A stretch of DNA of 64,000 bases from NCBI GenBank assembly GCA_016124935.1, contig WGMS01000012.1, positions 124,001-188,000 on the forward strand. Reading direction: 5' to 3'. The translations under genes were made by a program, and so were the position numbers. The DNA comes from a bacterium. GTDB taxonomy: Bacteria > Cyanobacteriota > Vampirovibrionia > Obscuribacterales > Obscuribacteraceae. Positions 7,898 to 16,086 of the stretch are shown piece after piece. Within the stretch, counting starts at the first letter, position 1, and the number at the start of each line of letters is the position of its first letter. The notes under the pieces are model-generated. The model did no database searches, was not told the origin of the DNA, and saw only the letters and a list, made by a program, of their open reading frames with translations.

Positions 7898-9082
7898 TTA
7901 TTTGGCCAGAACACGCTCTCGGGCCTCTTGCCGCGCCCAGCGATCAGCCTCTAGTATATCCTCTAAATCAGGATCGGTTACCGCTTTGTGAAGCGTCAGA
8001 ACTCTTTCGATTTGCTCATGGATGCGGGCGAATGCGACTTTTCCCTCTAAAAATGACTCTACAATCACTTCGTTGGCGGCATTGAGAACGCATGCCAGGG
8101 TGTTGTCTTCCCTGGCGACTGCCTGAGCCAGTCTCAAACAGGGGAATTTATCCAGATCCGGCGCTTCAAAATTAAGCTCGCTTAACTGGGTCAGATCCAG
8201 CCGCGGCACTTTCTGTGAAGGCTCTCTTGCCGGATAGAAAAGTGCATAATGAATGGGCAGGCGCATATCCGGCACGCCTAGTTGACCTACAATCGAGCCA
8301 TCTTTATATTGAACCGCAGAATGTAGAATCGACTGAGGATGAACGACAACGGCTATATGCTCGGGCGGCATATCAAAGAGCCAGCGGGCTTCAATAACTT
8401 CCAGTCCTTTATTCATCATCGTTGCCGAGTCTATGGTTATCTTCGGACCCATGGACCAGTTGGGATGCTTGAGCGCATCATCTATGGTGGCGTTTTCTAT
8501 CGCTTCTTTCGACCAGGTTCTGAATGGACCGCCGGAAGCCGTCAGCCAGATTTTTTCTAGATCGGCTACGCAGTAGCCTTGCATCGATTGAAAGATGGCG
8601 GAGTGCTCGCTGTCTACCGGGATAATGGTGGCACCGTATTGTTTCAGGGCTTTCACTATCACGGGGCCGGCAGCCACCATGGTCTCTTTGTTGGCGAGCG
8701 CTACGGTTTTGCCTTTCTTTATCGCTTCCAGAGTAGGCTTTACGCCCAGGAAGCCGACCACACCGGTGACCATGGTCTCCACATCGTCGTGGATTGCGCA
8801 CTGTACCAGACCCTCGTCGCCGAAAACAAATTCCGGCGGCGTTTCAAAGCCTTCGAGCAGCTTCATCAGGGGCTTCAAATCGGCCTCTTTCGGCAACGAT
8901 ATCAATTTGGGGCGAAACTCTTTTATCTGCTCAGCCAACAGAGGAAGAGATTTGTTTCCTGCCGCAAGTGCAATGACCTCCAGGCTCTGGGTATGGGCCC
9001 TGACCACATCCAGGGTCTGGGTGCCTATCGAGCCTGTGCTGCCCAACAAAGCGATTCTTTTTTTGAGGCTTGCGCTGTTCAT
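7898..9082 (-). CDS. dxr: 1-deoxy-D-xylulose 5-phosphate reductoisomerase
   Basis: 394 residues, typical length. Catalyses the first committed step of the MEP isoprenoid pathway, converting DXP to MEP with NADPH. The N-terminal NADPH-binding motif is ALLGSTGSIGTQTLDVV. The metal and substrate sites are visible as PVDSEHSAIFQ, ASGGPF, and HPQSILHSAV. The organism therefore makes isoprenoids by the MEP route. It lies between the GGDEF gene (29 bases upstream) and upp on the same strand. Confidence 0.97.
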   Translation of the reverse strand: MNSASLKKRIALLGSTGSIGTQTLDVVRAHTQSLEVIALAAGNKSLPLLAEQIKEFRPKLISLPKEADLKPLMKLLEGFETPPEFVFGDEGLVQCAIHDDVETMVTGVVGFLGVKPTLEAIKKGKTVALANKETMVAAGPVIVKALKQYGATIIPVDSEHSAIFQSMQGYCVADLEKIWLTASGGPFRTWSKEAIENATIDDALKHPNWSMGPKITIDSATMMNKGLEVIEARWLFDMPPEHIAVVVHPQSILHSAVQYKDGSIVGQLGVPDMRLPIHYALFYPAREPSQKVPRLDLTQLSELNFEAPDLDKFPCLRLAQAVAREDNTLACVLNAANEVIVESFLEGKVAFARIHEQIERVLTLHKAVTDPDLEDILEADRWARQEARERVLAK

Positions 9083-9111
9083 GTTGTATTTATAACAGAA
9101 TCAGCCAGCGT

Positions 9112-9795
9112 TCAAGCCGATTCGCAACGGTCGCCGCCGGCGGTTCTCGCCCGTGTCATGGCTTGTTCCCCTTTGACAATCAGGTCGTCGGCGGTCATGG
9201 CGTGGCGGGGGCAGGCTGCATAGCCTATCGATGCGGTTACGGACCAGTTCCTGTCTACCTGGAGGGTAAACTCGTTGGCGATTCTGGAGCGCATCCGGTC
9301 GGCTATTATGAGGGCGCCCTGGGCGTTGGTCTCCGGGCAGACGACCATGAAACAGCCGGCGGAGAATCTGGAGGGAATGTCCACGTCCCGAACGGTTTTC
9401 ATGACCAGGTCGGATAGACCTTTCATAAGGGTGTCGATTACCAGATTACCAGCCATGTCGGCTATCTGATCATACTGGTCGGCCTCGATAAAGAGCAGTG
9501 CGACCGGTCTTTTGTACCGTTTGGCTCGTTTTACCTCGGAATCGAGGATCTTCAAGATGGCTTGCTGGTTGTAAAGCCCGGTCACCGAATCTAATAAAGC
9601 CAGGCGCTCCATCTCGTTAGCGTCTCTTGACTTGAGGCTCTGTTCAGCTCCGGTTAAATAGGTGTACTGGCTTATCTCTTCGGTGGTTTTTCTGGCATCC
9701 TGGGGAGCGGACCACTGGGATCTCAACCGGTGCAGCTTCTGGCGAAATAAGGATTCTCTTCCGAATAAAGCTTCGTCGTCGTTTATTGGACTCAT
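9112..9795 (-). CDS. GGDEF-domain protein with degenerate active site
   Basis: 227 residues. The C-terminal 165 residues have the diguanylate cyclase fold (DSVTGLYNQQAILKILDSE, ALLFIEADQYD, SIGYAACPRHAMTADDLI). The signature loop reads RFSAGCFMVV where active enzymes have R-[YW]-GG[DE]EF, so both catalytic acidic positions are lost. It is unlikely to make cyclic di-GMP and may bind nucleotide or a partner instead. The N-terminal 60 residues are unassigned and contain no membrane segment. It is upstream of dxr on the same strand. Confidence 0.85.
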   Translation of the reverse strand: MSPINDDEALFGRESLFRQKLHRLRSQWSAPQDARKTTEEISQYTYLTGAEQSLKSRDANEMERLALLDSVTGLYNQQAILKILDSEVKRAKRYKRPVALLFIEADQYDQIADMAGNLVIDTLMKGLSDLVMKTVRDVDIPSRFSAGCFMVVCPETNAQGALIIADRMRSRIANEFTLQVDRNWSVTASIGYAACPRHAMTADDLIVKGEQAMTRARTAGGDRCESA

Positions 9796-9931
9796 TCTCT
9801 GGATTCTTATCTGGCTTGATTGAGGAAAGGACTACTAAATACGGAGCAGCTAAAGCTAGTTCAACTATAGCACCTGGGAGCCCCATTTTTTTTATTGATG
9901 GGGGACCTATTTAACTATCGCATATTTATCT

Positions 9932-11119
9932 TCAGTATTTTCTAGCCGGTAGATTGCCCGGAAGCTCTACTGTGGGCATGGCCTGGAGGAAGCCCTTGAG
10001 GAATTTGAGCTGTAGCTCCCGGTGTCTGGCCTGGTCGAGGCTGCCGCCCCAGAAGCGATAATAGCCATCCCTGTCGTTGTTTCCGTAACCCCAGGGATGC
10101 ATGGGCATCAAGACATTGCCCGGCGTGCGCATTCCCTTGGAGTGCAGTGTATCTCCGGACACCTTCGAGACATCCTCGAGATTTCTAATAGCCTCATCTA
10201 ACAAACGCATGGTCTCGGGATTGTTGAGCTGGATGAATCTAGCGTCGTTCAGGGCTTGCACCGGATTCTCCCTTATAGACCGGCCGATGGGCAGCATCGC
10301 TTTTGCCAGCAGCATGTCCGCCAGATAAATCTTGTAATAGGGATTAGGGTTGCCTTCCGCCATCTGACGCAGAGATTCGATGTTTTGATCGATGCCTCTA
10401 TCGGCCAGCTTGGATAGATTGTTCATATAGGTTACTGGGTTGCTTGTGTCGCTCTTCTTCCCTTCTAGCGAGGCGAATGCTTCATAGCGTCTTTTGTAAA
10501 CATCGTAAGCCTGGTGAGGATGCCCTTCTCTTTGTTGGTAGGCTGCGTCGGCGGCTTTGCGACCCTCGGTCAAATTGAGCGAAGCGACAACTTTGCCGTC
10601 GGTGTCGGTCATCTCGATTTGTTTGGCTGTTTGAGAGTAATAGAAGATCCCTTTCGGAAACTTGGTGCCGTCGGAGAGCTCATAGTGATTGCCTTTATCT
10701 ATCGGGGTAGAGCCGTCCCTGGGCATGAAGAAGAAGAAGTGGCCATTATCGTTGACATAGTGAGAGGGCACGACTTTGTCCGGTATGAGCCCTTTGGGCA
10801 CGTTCTCTACTTTTATCGCTTCGTAGAATAGGCGACCGATTTGAGAATTGGGCATGTCGTTGAAATCGGCTTCGATTACCGATTTGAATTCTCTGGGTTG
10901 GGTCGCCACTCTTTCCTGGCTGCTCGGGGCCCGGTCGGCGCCATCGGTTCTGGTCTCTGTTCTTCCATCGTTGGCGGGTCTGGCGTCCTCGGGGGGCACT
11001 GCCGGTCGGCGATCGAATTCTTTGCGCATTCTATCGGCAAAGCTCTCCTGGGCAACCTCTAGCGTGTCCCCCTGGGAGCCCGTTCCTTCTATTCTTACTG
11101 GTTCAAAACCGTCGCCCAT
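9932..11119 (-). CDS. Uncharacterised protein
   Basis: 395 residues from the ATG at 11119, preferred because GAGGG lies about seven bases upstream. In-frame ATG at 11155 and TTG at 11182 would lengthen it. No signal peptide or membrane segment is seen. Residues 20-75 are polar and disordered-looking (DRADRAPSSQERVATQ). The middle has DGSTPIDKGNHYELSDGTKF and a segment resembling a tag for nucleotide- or peptide-like cargo only by composition. The C-terminal half is helical (LNNPETMRLLDEAIRNLEDV). I do not recognise a family. It stands alone between the GGDEF gene and dabA. Confidence 0.7.
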   Translation of the reverse strand: MGDGFEPVRIEGTGSQGDTLEVAQESFADRMRKEFDRRPAVPPEDARPANDGRTETRTDGADRAPSSQERVATQPREFKSVIEADFNDMPNSQIGRLFYEAIKVENVPKGLIPDKVVPSHYVNDNGHFFFFMPRDGSTPIDKGNHYELSDGTKFPKGIFYYSQTAKQIEMTDTDGKVVASLNLTEGRKAADAAYQQREGHPHQAYDVYKRRYEAFASLEGKKSDTSNPVTYMNNLSKLADRGIDQNIESLRQMAEGNPNPYYKIYLADMLLAKAMLPIGRSIRENPVQALNDARFIQLNNPETMRLLDEAIRNLEDVSKVSGDTLHSKGMRTPGNVLMPMHPWGYGNNDRDGYYRFWGGSLDQARHRELQLKFLKGFLQAMPTVELPGNLPARKY

Positions 11120-11305
11120 GCGATAACCCTCGGATTCTTCTGCAATTCTATCCATAATGCGCCAGGGGCGGCTCCGGGTCAATGTGAATTCTACGTAGAC
11201 CGGTTTTAATCTAGTATCGAGCTTCTCAAGATATGGGCGGCTAATTTATTCACTGGCTTAATGTCAAATTCGCCCCCAAGCTCAAGCCAGAGGTACCGCT
11301 CTTGA

Positions 11306-11407
11306 TACTACTGGGCGGCAAGCATCTTTGCCCACGAAGACAAATACAAAAAAGAGCTAGAGGACCTCGACAAAGAGCTGGTGGAGCCAGGTGCCGAATC
11401 GCTTTGA
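11306..11407 (+). other. Possible decayed coding fragment
   Basis: In this gap on the plus strand one frame reads YYWAASIFAHEDKYKKEL and then a charged helical stretch ending at TGA 11405-11407. It is bounded upstream by TGA at 11303 and has no start codon. The composition is protein-like (regular Glu/Lys/Leu spacing), unlike the other frames. About 78 bases earlier a similar string (IWAANLFTG) occurs in a plus-strand frame. It may be the remnant of a lost gene. Chance is not excluded. Confidence 0.2.
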
Positions 11408-11425
11408 TTTGAGAGAGATTATTTT

Positions 11426-13867
11426 TCAGACTTGTTTCACGCTTACGAAAAGCTTCTCTTTCTCCATCAACTTCCTCCATTCAAAGGCTCTGTCAGCCTG
11501 GTAGAAGGATTCATCTTCGGGATCCAGAGCCACCAGTCTTATCCATCGATTGGTTACGAGATTACGAACGTTCTCGTGCTTTTCCAGCACTTTATCGATT
11601 TTGGCGAGTGGTGCCCGAATCAAGACCATCAATCGCATCGGTTCATGGAATCTGGTCGATTCGTTTTGAAAGACTGATTCAAGTGGTAGACCAAGGCGCA
11701 GGTCGCTTTCTTGACCGGACATGACAGCGAAGTCACCGACAACGTTGTGAAGTGTTTTGCTGCCCGAGCCGAACACATGGTTGTCCACCGTGGAGAGATA
11801 GTATTGATTGTTTATCCACTGAGCTACAACCATGGGCGCGGTCATTATCGTTTCGAGCACTGTTCCTTCCAGATCTTTGTCCCAGTCGTAGCCATGCAGG
11901 AAAGTTCTTCCGCCCAGATCTATTTTTTTTGTCAGTGTCCTCGGGGCTACAATGAAAGCAGCGTTGCGAGCCAGACCCCATTCGGGCGCTACCTGTGCCC
12001 AGTCAGTGGCCCTGGCTTCGGCGGAGGTCAAACCAATCACCTCTTCTTGAGGCAGGAATCTCTTTCTTTCATCTGCCGCTCTTCTTCCGGCTTCGGCAAG
12101 ATCTTCTTTTAAGCGTTGGAGAAGCTTTCGATGGGATTGAGGCACTCTTTCCTGGTCAAATATCTCGAAACTATCCGTGGTGGTATTGTGCTGGGCGGCG
12201 ATGAAGAATGTATCCTCGCCGATGCAGATACCTTGCTCGGCCAGCTTTTCTCGGACTTCTCCGTCGTTAAATACATTTGCAGCCAATCTGGCGCTGGCAC
12301 CGCCCGGGTTGCCCCCGCAAGCACCACAGTCGAGAGATGAGGCATAAGGATTATTCTGGGACTGGCTGATGTGTCCGCATAGTACTATAAGTGGTGCAGA
12401 CAGGTCAGAGAGCGCCATGGCTGCCAGGTTGCCATTGGCTAGCGAGACCTTCTCTTCTAACGTGAATTGCGAGGTATCCAGCTCACCAGTATCGCCAAGA
12501 AATATTCTCTCTTTGATCATCGAGAGCATTTTTTCCGTCTGCACGGGGAAGAAGGTTTTTGCTGCAAGAGGAATCGAAGACCACAGACCGGCCATCTCCA
12601 CCAGGGCAAAGGCGGATAGAACGCTACTCTTCAGCTTCTTGCGAAGCAATAGAGCAGAGCCTATCAAATTCTGACCGCTCAGGCGAAGGTTGTTTTTGTT
12701 TCTCTCCAGGTTTTCTTTGACCACTTTCTCCGGTTCGAGCAGAACAGGGCAAAGGTCGACGGTGTTGTCACTGCAAGCTTGAACGTATTTCATGGGAAAG
12801 CCGAAAAAGCCTGCATAGCCATAGGTGGCATAGCTTCCCAGCTTCTCTAAATGGCGACGAACAGGCTCTGAGCGGCAGTCTATGCAGAATACTATGTGAC
12901 AATCCGCAGGGACGGTTTCGAAGGTCTTTCCATTCATTGACGAAGCTATGTCTTTGAGTAGAGCGTTTCTATAATTGATCTCGTAGGCTTCCTGCCAGAC
13001 GCCGGAATAGTCATCCGGTCGAGAGTCTCCCATGGCTTCATAGGAGCTAATCAGGCTGTCGGCGCGCATTAGCTGTTCCCAGCTCTTTGCCGTCGGAGAA
13101 AGATCGCTTTTCATCAGGTGAAGCTCATAAAACAGCCGGATACAGAGATAGTCGACAAGGGCGCAGGGCATTCCACCTCTTTCGCTATGCCATTTCAGAT
13201 ATGCTGACCAGCCGGGTAGTCTGGTCAGGTGCCTGGCAAGAAAAGCTCCGCTGGCGGAGGGAGGTACGCCTATCTCATCGAGCATAAATCGCAGTGCATC
13301 ATCAGAGCTTTCGGGAAGAGAGAGAAGATGTTTCTTCCAGTCTTTAGCGCCAGCTATGCTGAGGGTCAGATCATGCACGGCCAGTTTTCTCCATCGCTGA
13401 AAGAGAGCCATATCTTTGAGCACTTTCCACTGCGCCTGGTTTTTGTCAAAGTGAGAAGCCAGCCAGCGCAGCATTATCTCGTTGAGTCTATTGCCCAGGT
13501 CCGTTGAGAAGGTTCTGTCGGCTAGCTCCGTCCAGGTTCTGGAAAGCGCTACAGAGTCATCCTTTCTCTGTGCGGTTAACGATCTGTCGTCTGACTCTTT
13601 CAGTCGGGCAAAAGCTTCTCTGAAGTCAATCGGATTGATCCTGCCGGTTTCATACATGGCGCGATATTCGCCGAGGGGAAGATAGCCATGGCTTCCATAA
13701 ATTTCGCAGGCTTTTTCCATGGCCTGGTCGAAGTCGAGGCTCTCCATACCGCTGAGATTGTTACAGGCGATAAAGCTCTTGAGGGGATAGAACGCGCTGA
13801 AGTTCCGAGCCGCCTCGTTTACAAGTTCGAGGCTGTCGAGGCACTTTTCATTGCTTACTTTACTCAT
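11426..13867 (-). CDS. dabA: DabA-type inorganic carbon transporter subunit (DUF2309)
   Basis: 813 residues from the ATG at 13867, which has AAGGAG five bases upstream; an earlier in-frame GTG at 13873 sits too close to that site. DabA is a beta-carbonic-anhydrase-like cytoplasmic subunit that, with DabB, drives energy-coupled CO2/bicarbonate accumulation. The expected zinc-site motifs are present: VFCIDCRSEPVRRHL near residue 328 (Cys and Asp), and CGHISQSQNNPYASS with LDCGACGGNPGG near residues 500-520 (His and Cys). The dabB stop overlaps its ribosome site, so the two are translationally adjacent. The pair is likely under ArsR-family control (see the element at 15509). Confidence 0.93.
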   Translation of the reverse strand: MSKVSNEKCLDSLELVNEAARNFSAFYPLKSFIACNNLSGMESLDFDQAMEKACEIYGSHGYLPLGEYRAMYETGRINPIDFREAFARLKESDDRSLTAQRKDDSVALSRTWTELADRTFSTDLGNRLNEIMLRWLASHFDKNQAQWKVLKDMALFQRWRKLAVHDLTLSIAGAKDWKKHLLSLPESSDDALRFMLDEIGVPPSASGAFLARHLTRLPGWSAYLKWHSERGGMPCALVDYLCIRLFYELHLMKSDLSPTAKSWEQLMRADSLISSYEAMGDSRPDDYSGVWQEAYEINYRNALLKDIASSMNGKTFETVPADCHIVFCIDCRSEPVRRHLEKLGSYATYGYAGFFGFPMKYVQACSDNTVDLCPVLLEPEKVVKENLERNKNNLRLSGQNLIGSALLLRKKLKSSVLSAFALVEMAGLWSSIPLAAKTFFPVQTEKMLSMIKERIFLGDTGELDTSQFTLEEKVSLANGNLAAMALSDLSAPLIVLCGHISQSQNNPYASSLDCGACGGNPGGASARLAANVFNDGEVREKLAEQGICIGEDTFFIAAQHNTTTDSFEIFDQERVPQSHRKLLQRLKEDLAEAGRRAADERKRFLPQEEVIGLTSAEARATDWAQVAPEWGLARNAAFIVAPRTLTKKIDLGGRTFLHGYDWDKDLEGTVLETIMTAPMVVAQWINNQYYLSTVDNHVFGSGSKTLHNVVGDFAVMSGQESDLRLGLPLESVFQNESTRFHEPMRLMVLIRAPLAKIDKVLEKHENVRNLVTNRWIRLVALDPEDESFYQADRAFEWRKLMEKEKLFVSVKQV

Positions 13868-13876
13868 GATCACTCC

Positions 13877-15409
13877 TTATTGTAGTTTCTCTTTCACTAC
13901 TCGACCGCGAAAAGCGCGTTGTATAAATGCTTCCAGGTAGAACCTGTTCAAGGACGTTACGTAGAGAGCCGCTCCTAGTTCTGTTTTTCTGAGGAGCAGG
14001 ATGAGAATTTGCGCTGAGAAAATTATTCCTACCGACAAAAGAAAGAAATCTAGCTGCCAGCTGCCGTAGTTAATCGTTTCAGAGAACAGGTGAATGAATT
14101 GATGAGACACCATGGCAAGGCATAGGGACGCCGAAGTTGCCATCGCCAGAAATGCCAGGTTGATTCTTGCCACCGAAGGTATCTGAAGCAATAACATCGC
14201 CAGAGTTACGACGAAAGCCGTTGTCACTAAATTGGCTTCGAGATTTTTTGTCAAGATAAACCCAAGCGCAATAGCGATGGTCAGAGTCAATATGATCGCG
14301 TTCTTTTTGCTGCCTCCCTCTTGTTCGATGCCCCAGGAAGCCTTGATCTTTCCTTCTTCCACTGCACTGCCTGAGATAAGGAAGAGATGACATTTGAACA
14401 ATCCATGGGCGATCAGATGGAATATTGCCAGGGGAATCAGACCGGTTGCGCACTGCAGACACATGAATCCCATCTGTCCTACAGTGGAATACACGAGCTT
14501 TCTTTTAACGTCTGATTGCACCGACATTAGCTGGGTGCCCATTAGAGCCGACCCAATTCCGAAGAAAGCCAGTACATACAGAGCGAAAGGAGACTCATGA
14601 AGTAGTGGAAAGAACCTTGCTGCGGCTACGGCTGCAATGTTTACGACCCCGGCGTGTAGCAATCCGGAAAGCGGCGTAGGCGCATCGAGGGTCGCAAGTA
14701 GCCATCCATGAAAAGGAAACAAAGCCGATTTTACGATGAATGCAAGGACCAGAATTGTGGAGAGAATTTCTAGATTGGTTACCGAGAGAGTTTGTCCGGC
14801 GATCTCAAAAGCCAGTGCTACTTTTGGTGTTAACTCGCCAAGCTTTGAGAATTCGAAACATCCGTATCCCAGGCAAATCGATATAGTGGAGATGGCAAAG
14901 AGAATGTCGCTAGACAAATGATATCGAAGCACGGTGGAGGCTGATTCAGAGCTGCCCGGGCTCATTTTGATGAGGTGCCAGAGACAAATCGAGATACCGG
15001 TCCAGGCAGCCAGAGAAAGAAGCAGGTTGTTGGAAGCTGCCATGAGAGCTGATATGGAAGCGAGCAGAGTGACGCCTTCCACAAACTCTACTCTTTTGCC
15101 CCAGGCGATGAGATATCTCTGGGAGTAGCCGGTTACTACCGAGCCGATGAAAAAGATAGCTACCATCAAGAACATTGCCGTGCTGTCAAAACGCAGCAGC
15201 GGATTGATGAATTCAACCGAACCTGCTGCGTTCTGATAGCAGAGGATCGTGATCAATCCTGCTAGAGCCGCACAAAGAGAGATGATCTGGCCGTATAGAG
15301 AGGCTTTGAGTCTGATTTTCTCTTCTTTTGAAAGCGCCGATGCGGTCCTTGAAATCAAGGGACCGCAGATTGCGATCAATCCGGCCGTTGTCGAAACTTC
15401 AGGGATCAT
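13877..15409 (-). CDS. dabB: DabB-type ion-translocating membrane subunit (ND5-like)
   Basis: 510 residues, about 13 predicted membrane helices. It belongs to the proton-conducting NADH dehydrogenase subunit 5/antiporter family (FPFHGWLLATLDAPTPLSGL, LHAGVVNIAAVAAARFFPLL, HLIAHGLFKCHLFLISGS). Next to a DUF2309 gene this is diagnostic of DabB, which couples cation flow to the DabA hydration reaction. ATG at 15409 with AAGGAG (15422-15427) some twelve bases upstream. It is the first gene of the dabBA operon. A 298-base non-coding stretch upstream (15410-15707) holds a TTCA-N6-TGAA element and no other gene that I can see. Confidence 0.92.
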   Translation of the reverse strand: MIPEVSTTAGLIAICGPLISRTASALSKEEKIRLKASLYGQIISLCAALAGLITILCYQNAAGSVEFINPLLRFDSTAMFLMVAIFFIGSVVTGYSQRYLIAWGKRVEFVEGVTLLASISALMAASNNLLLSLAAWTGISICLWHLIKMSPGSSESASTVLRYHLSSDILFAISTISICLGYGCFEFSKLGELTPKVALAFEIAGQTLSVTNLEILSTILVLAFIVKSALFPFHGWLLATLDAPTPLSGLLHAGVVNIAAVAAARFFPLLHESPFALYVLAFFGIGSALMGTQLMSVQSDVKRKLVYSTVGQMGFMCLQCATGLIPLAIFHLIAHGLFKCHLFLISGSAVEEGKIKASWGIEQEGGSKKNAIILTLTIAIALGFILTKNLEANLVTTAFVVTLAMLLLQIPSVARINLAFLAMATSASLCLAMVSHQFIHLFSETINYGSWQLDFFLLSVGIIFSAQILILLLRKTELGAALYVTSLNRFYLEAFIQRAFRGRVVKEKLQ

Positions 15410-15508
15410 AACTTGACCGTGCTCCTTCTATCGATCTGAATTTTTTACCTGGCTGATCTAGTGAGTTTTTTAGATTGAAATTTGAGTCCGCATGTTTGAC
15501 ATGTCTAA

Positions 15509-15532
15509 ATATTCAAAACTATGAAACTATCG
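15509..15532 (-). promoter_or_regulatory. Shared TTCA-N6-TGAA element, dabBA copy
   Basis: The core TTCA (15512-15515), six bases, TGAA (15522-15525) is an exact inverted repeat about 100 bases upstream of dabB. The surrounding 24 bases align without gaps to 15999-16022 and 24975-24998 (ATATTC, then AA, CT and GAAA in fixed register). TTCA/TGAA half sites resemble operators of ArsR/SmtB repressors. Control by the neighbouring ArsR proteins is inference. Confidence 0.55.
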
Positions 15533-15707
15533 ATAGGTGAAATTATAAATGATCGACCGGCGGTGTCAAACCCTTTGCTTTACGATTTTGCACATTTCCC
15601 GTCTGGGGTAGCAGGGTTTCATATCTGCGGGCGGACGACTGCTGTGTTTGAATTTAATGGTCTCGGTTTTTGTCAAGCGTTAAGAATATGACTTCTAAGA
15701 TGGTTCT

Positions 15708-15998
15708 TCAGGATTCGACTTCAATTAGAAGCTCTTGACCTTTTCGGATCCACTGGTAGATATCTTCTGGTGCGCTGTAGAAAATTTTTTGTCCGGAGCG
15801 TCGGTAACTTATTATTTGATGGGCTCTCAACTGTCTCAAGTGCTGAGATATATAAGGTTGGTCTTTCCCCAGTTCTTTACACAATTCCGATACGTTCTTC
15901 TCTCCACTGCTCAATTGCTCTAAAATCGATATTCGACAAGGGTGAGCGATGGCGGCCAGCTTTCTGGCCAGGTCTGCTGAATTAATGTAAGAATTCAT
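15708..15998 (-). CDS. ArsR-family winged-helix regulator (1)
   Basis: 96 residues, typical ArsR length. The fold is clear: LAAIAHPCRISILEQLSSGE, recognition region YISQHLRQLRAHQIISYRR and wing GQKIFYSAPED. The alpha-3 metal box ELCVCDL of ArsR/CadC is VSELCKEL here, with one Cys; a second Cys is in HPCRI. The signal is therefore not predictable and could be metal, thiol or redox. It is divergent from the exporter operon at 16087. A TTCA-N6-(T/C)GAA element abuts its ATG, which suggests autoregulation. Confidence 0.9.
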   Translation of the reverse strand: MNSYINSADLARKLAAIAHPCRISILEQLSSGEKNVSELCKELGKDQPYISQHLRQLRAHQIISYRRSGQKIFYSAPEDIYQWIRKGQELLIEVES

Positions 15999-16022
15999 AT
16001 ATTCAAACCTGCGAAATTAACG
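15999..16022. promoter_or_regulatory. Shared operator-like element between arsR(1) and the exporter operon
   Basis: ATATTCAAACCTGCGAAATT starts directly next to the ATG of the minus-strand arsR gene (15998). The core is TTCA-N6-CGAA at 16002-16015. It overlaps the expected -35 region of a plus-strand promoter whose -10 is TATAAT at 16032-16037. A bound repressor here would block both directions. Confidence 0.55.
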
Positions 16023-16031
16023 ATATCAATA

Positions 16032-16037
16032 TATAAT
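16032..16037 (+). promoter_or_regulatory. Predicted -10 hexamer of the exporter operon
   Basis: A perfect TATAAT. It overlaps the first in-frame ATG of the ABC gene (16036), so transcription probably starts near 16044 and translation at the next ATG, 16087. Confidence 0.5.
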
Positions 16038-16086
16038 GTCATATTGTGCGTCAGTTGGCAATGTCCGGGAGTATTCAGTTTGTAAA

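Noticed and set aside
9875..9905. Hairpin CCCCAT/ATGGGG as a terminator
   Set aside because: The T-run lies in the loop instead of after the stem on either strand.
11250..11480. Minus-strand 76-residue ORF at the end of dabA
   Set aside because: It overlaps the conserved DabA C-terminus in another frame and its sequence is not protein-like.
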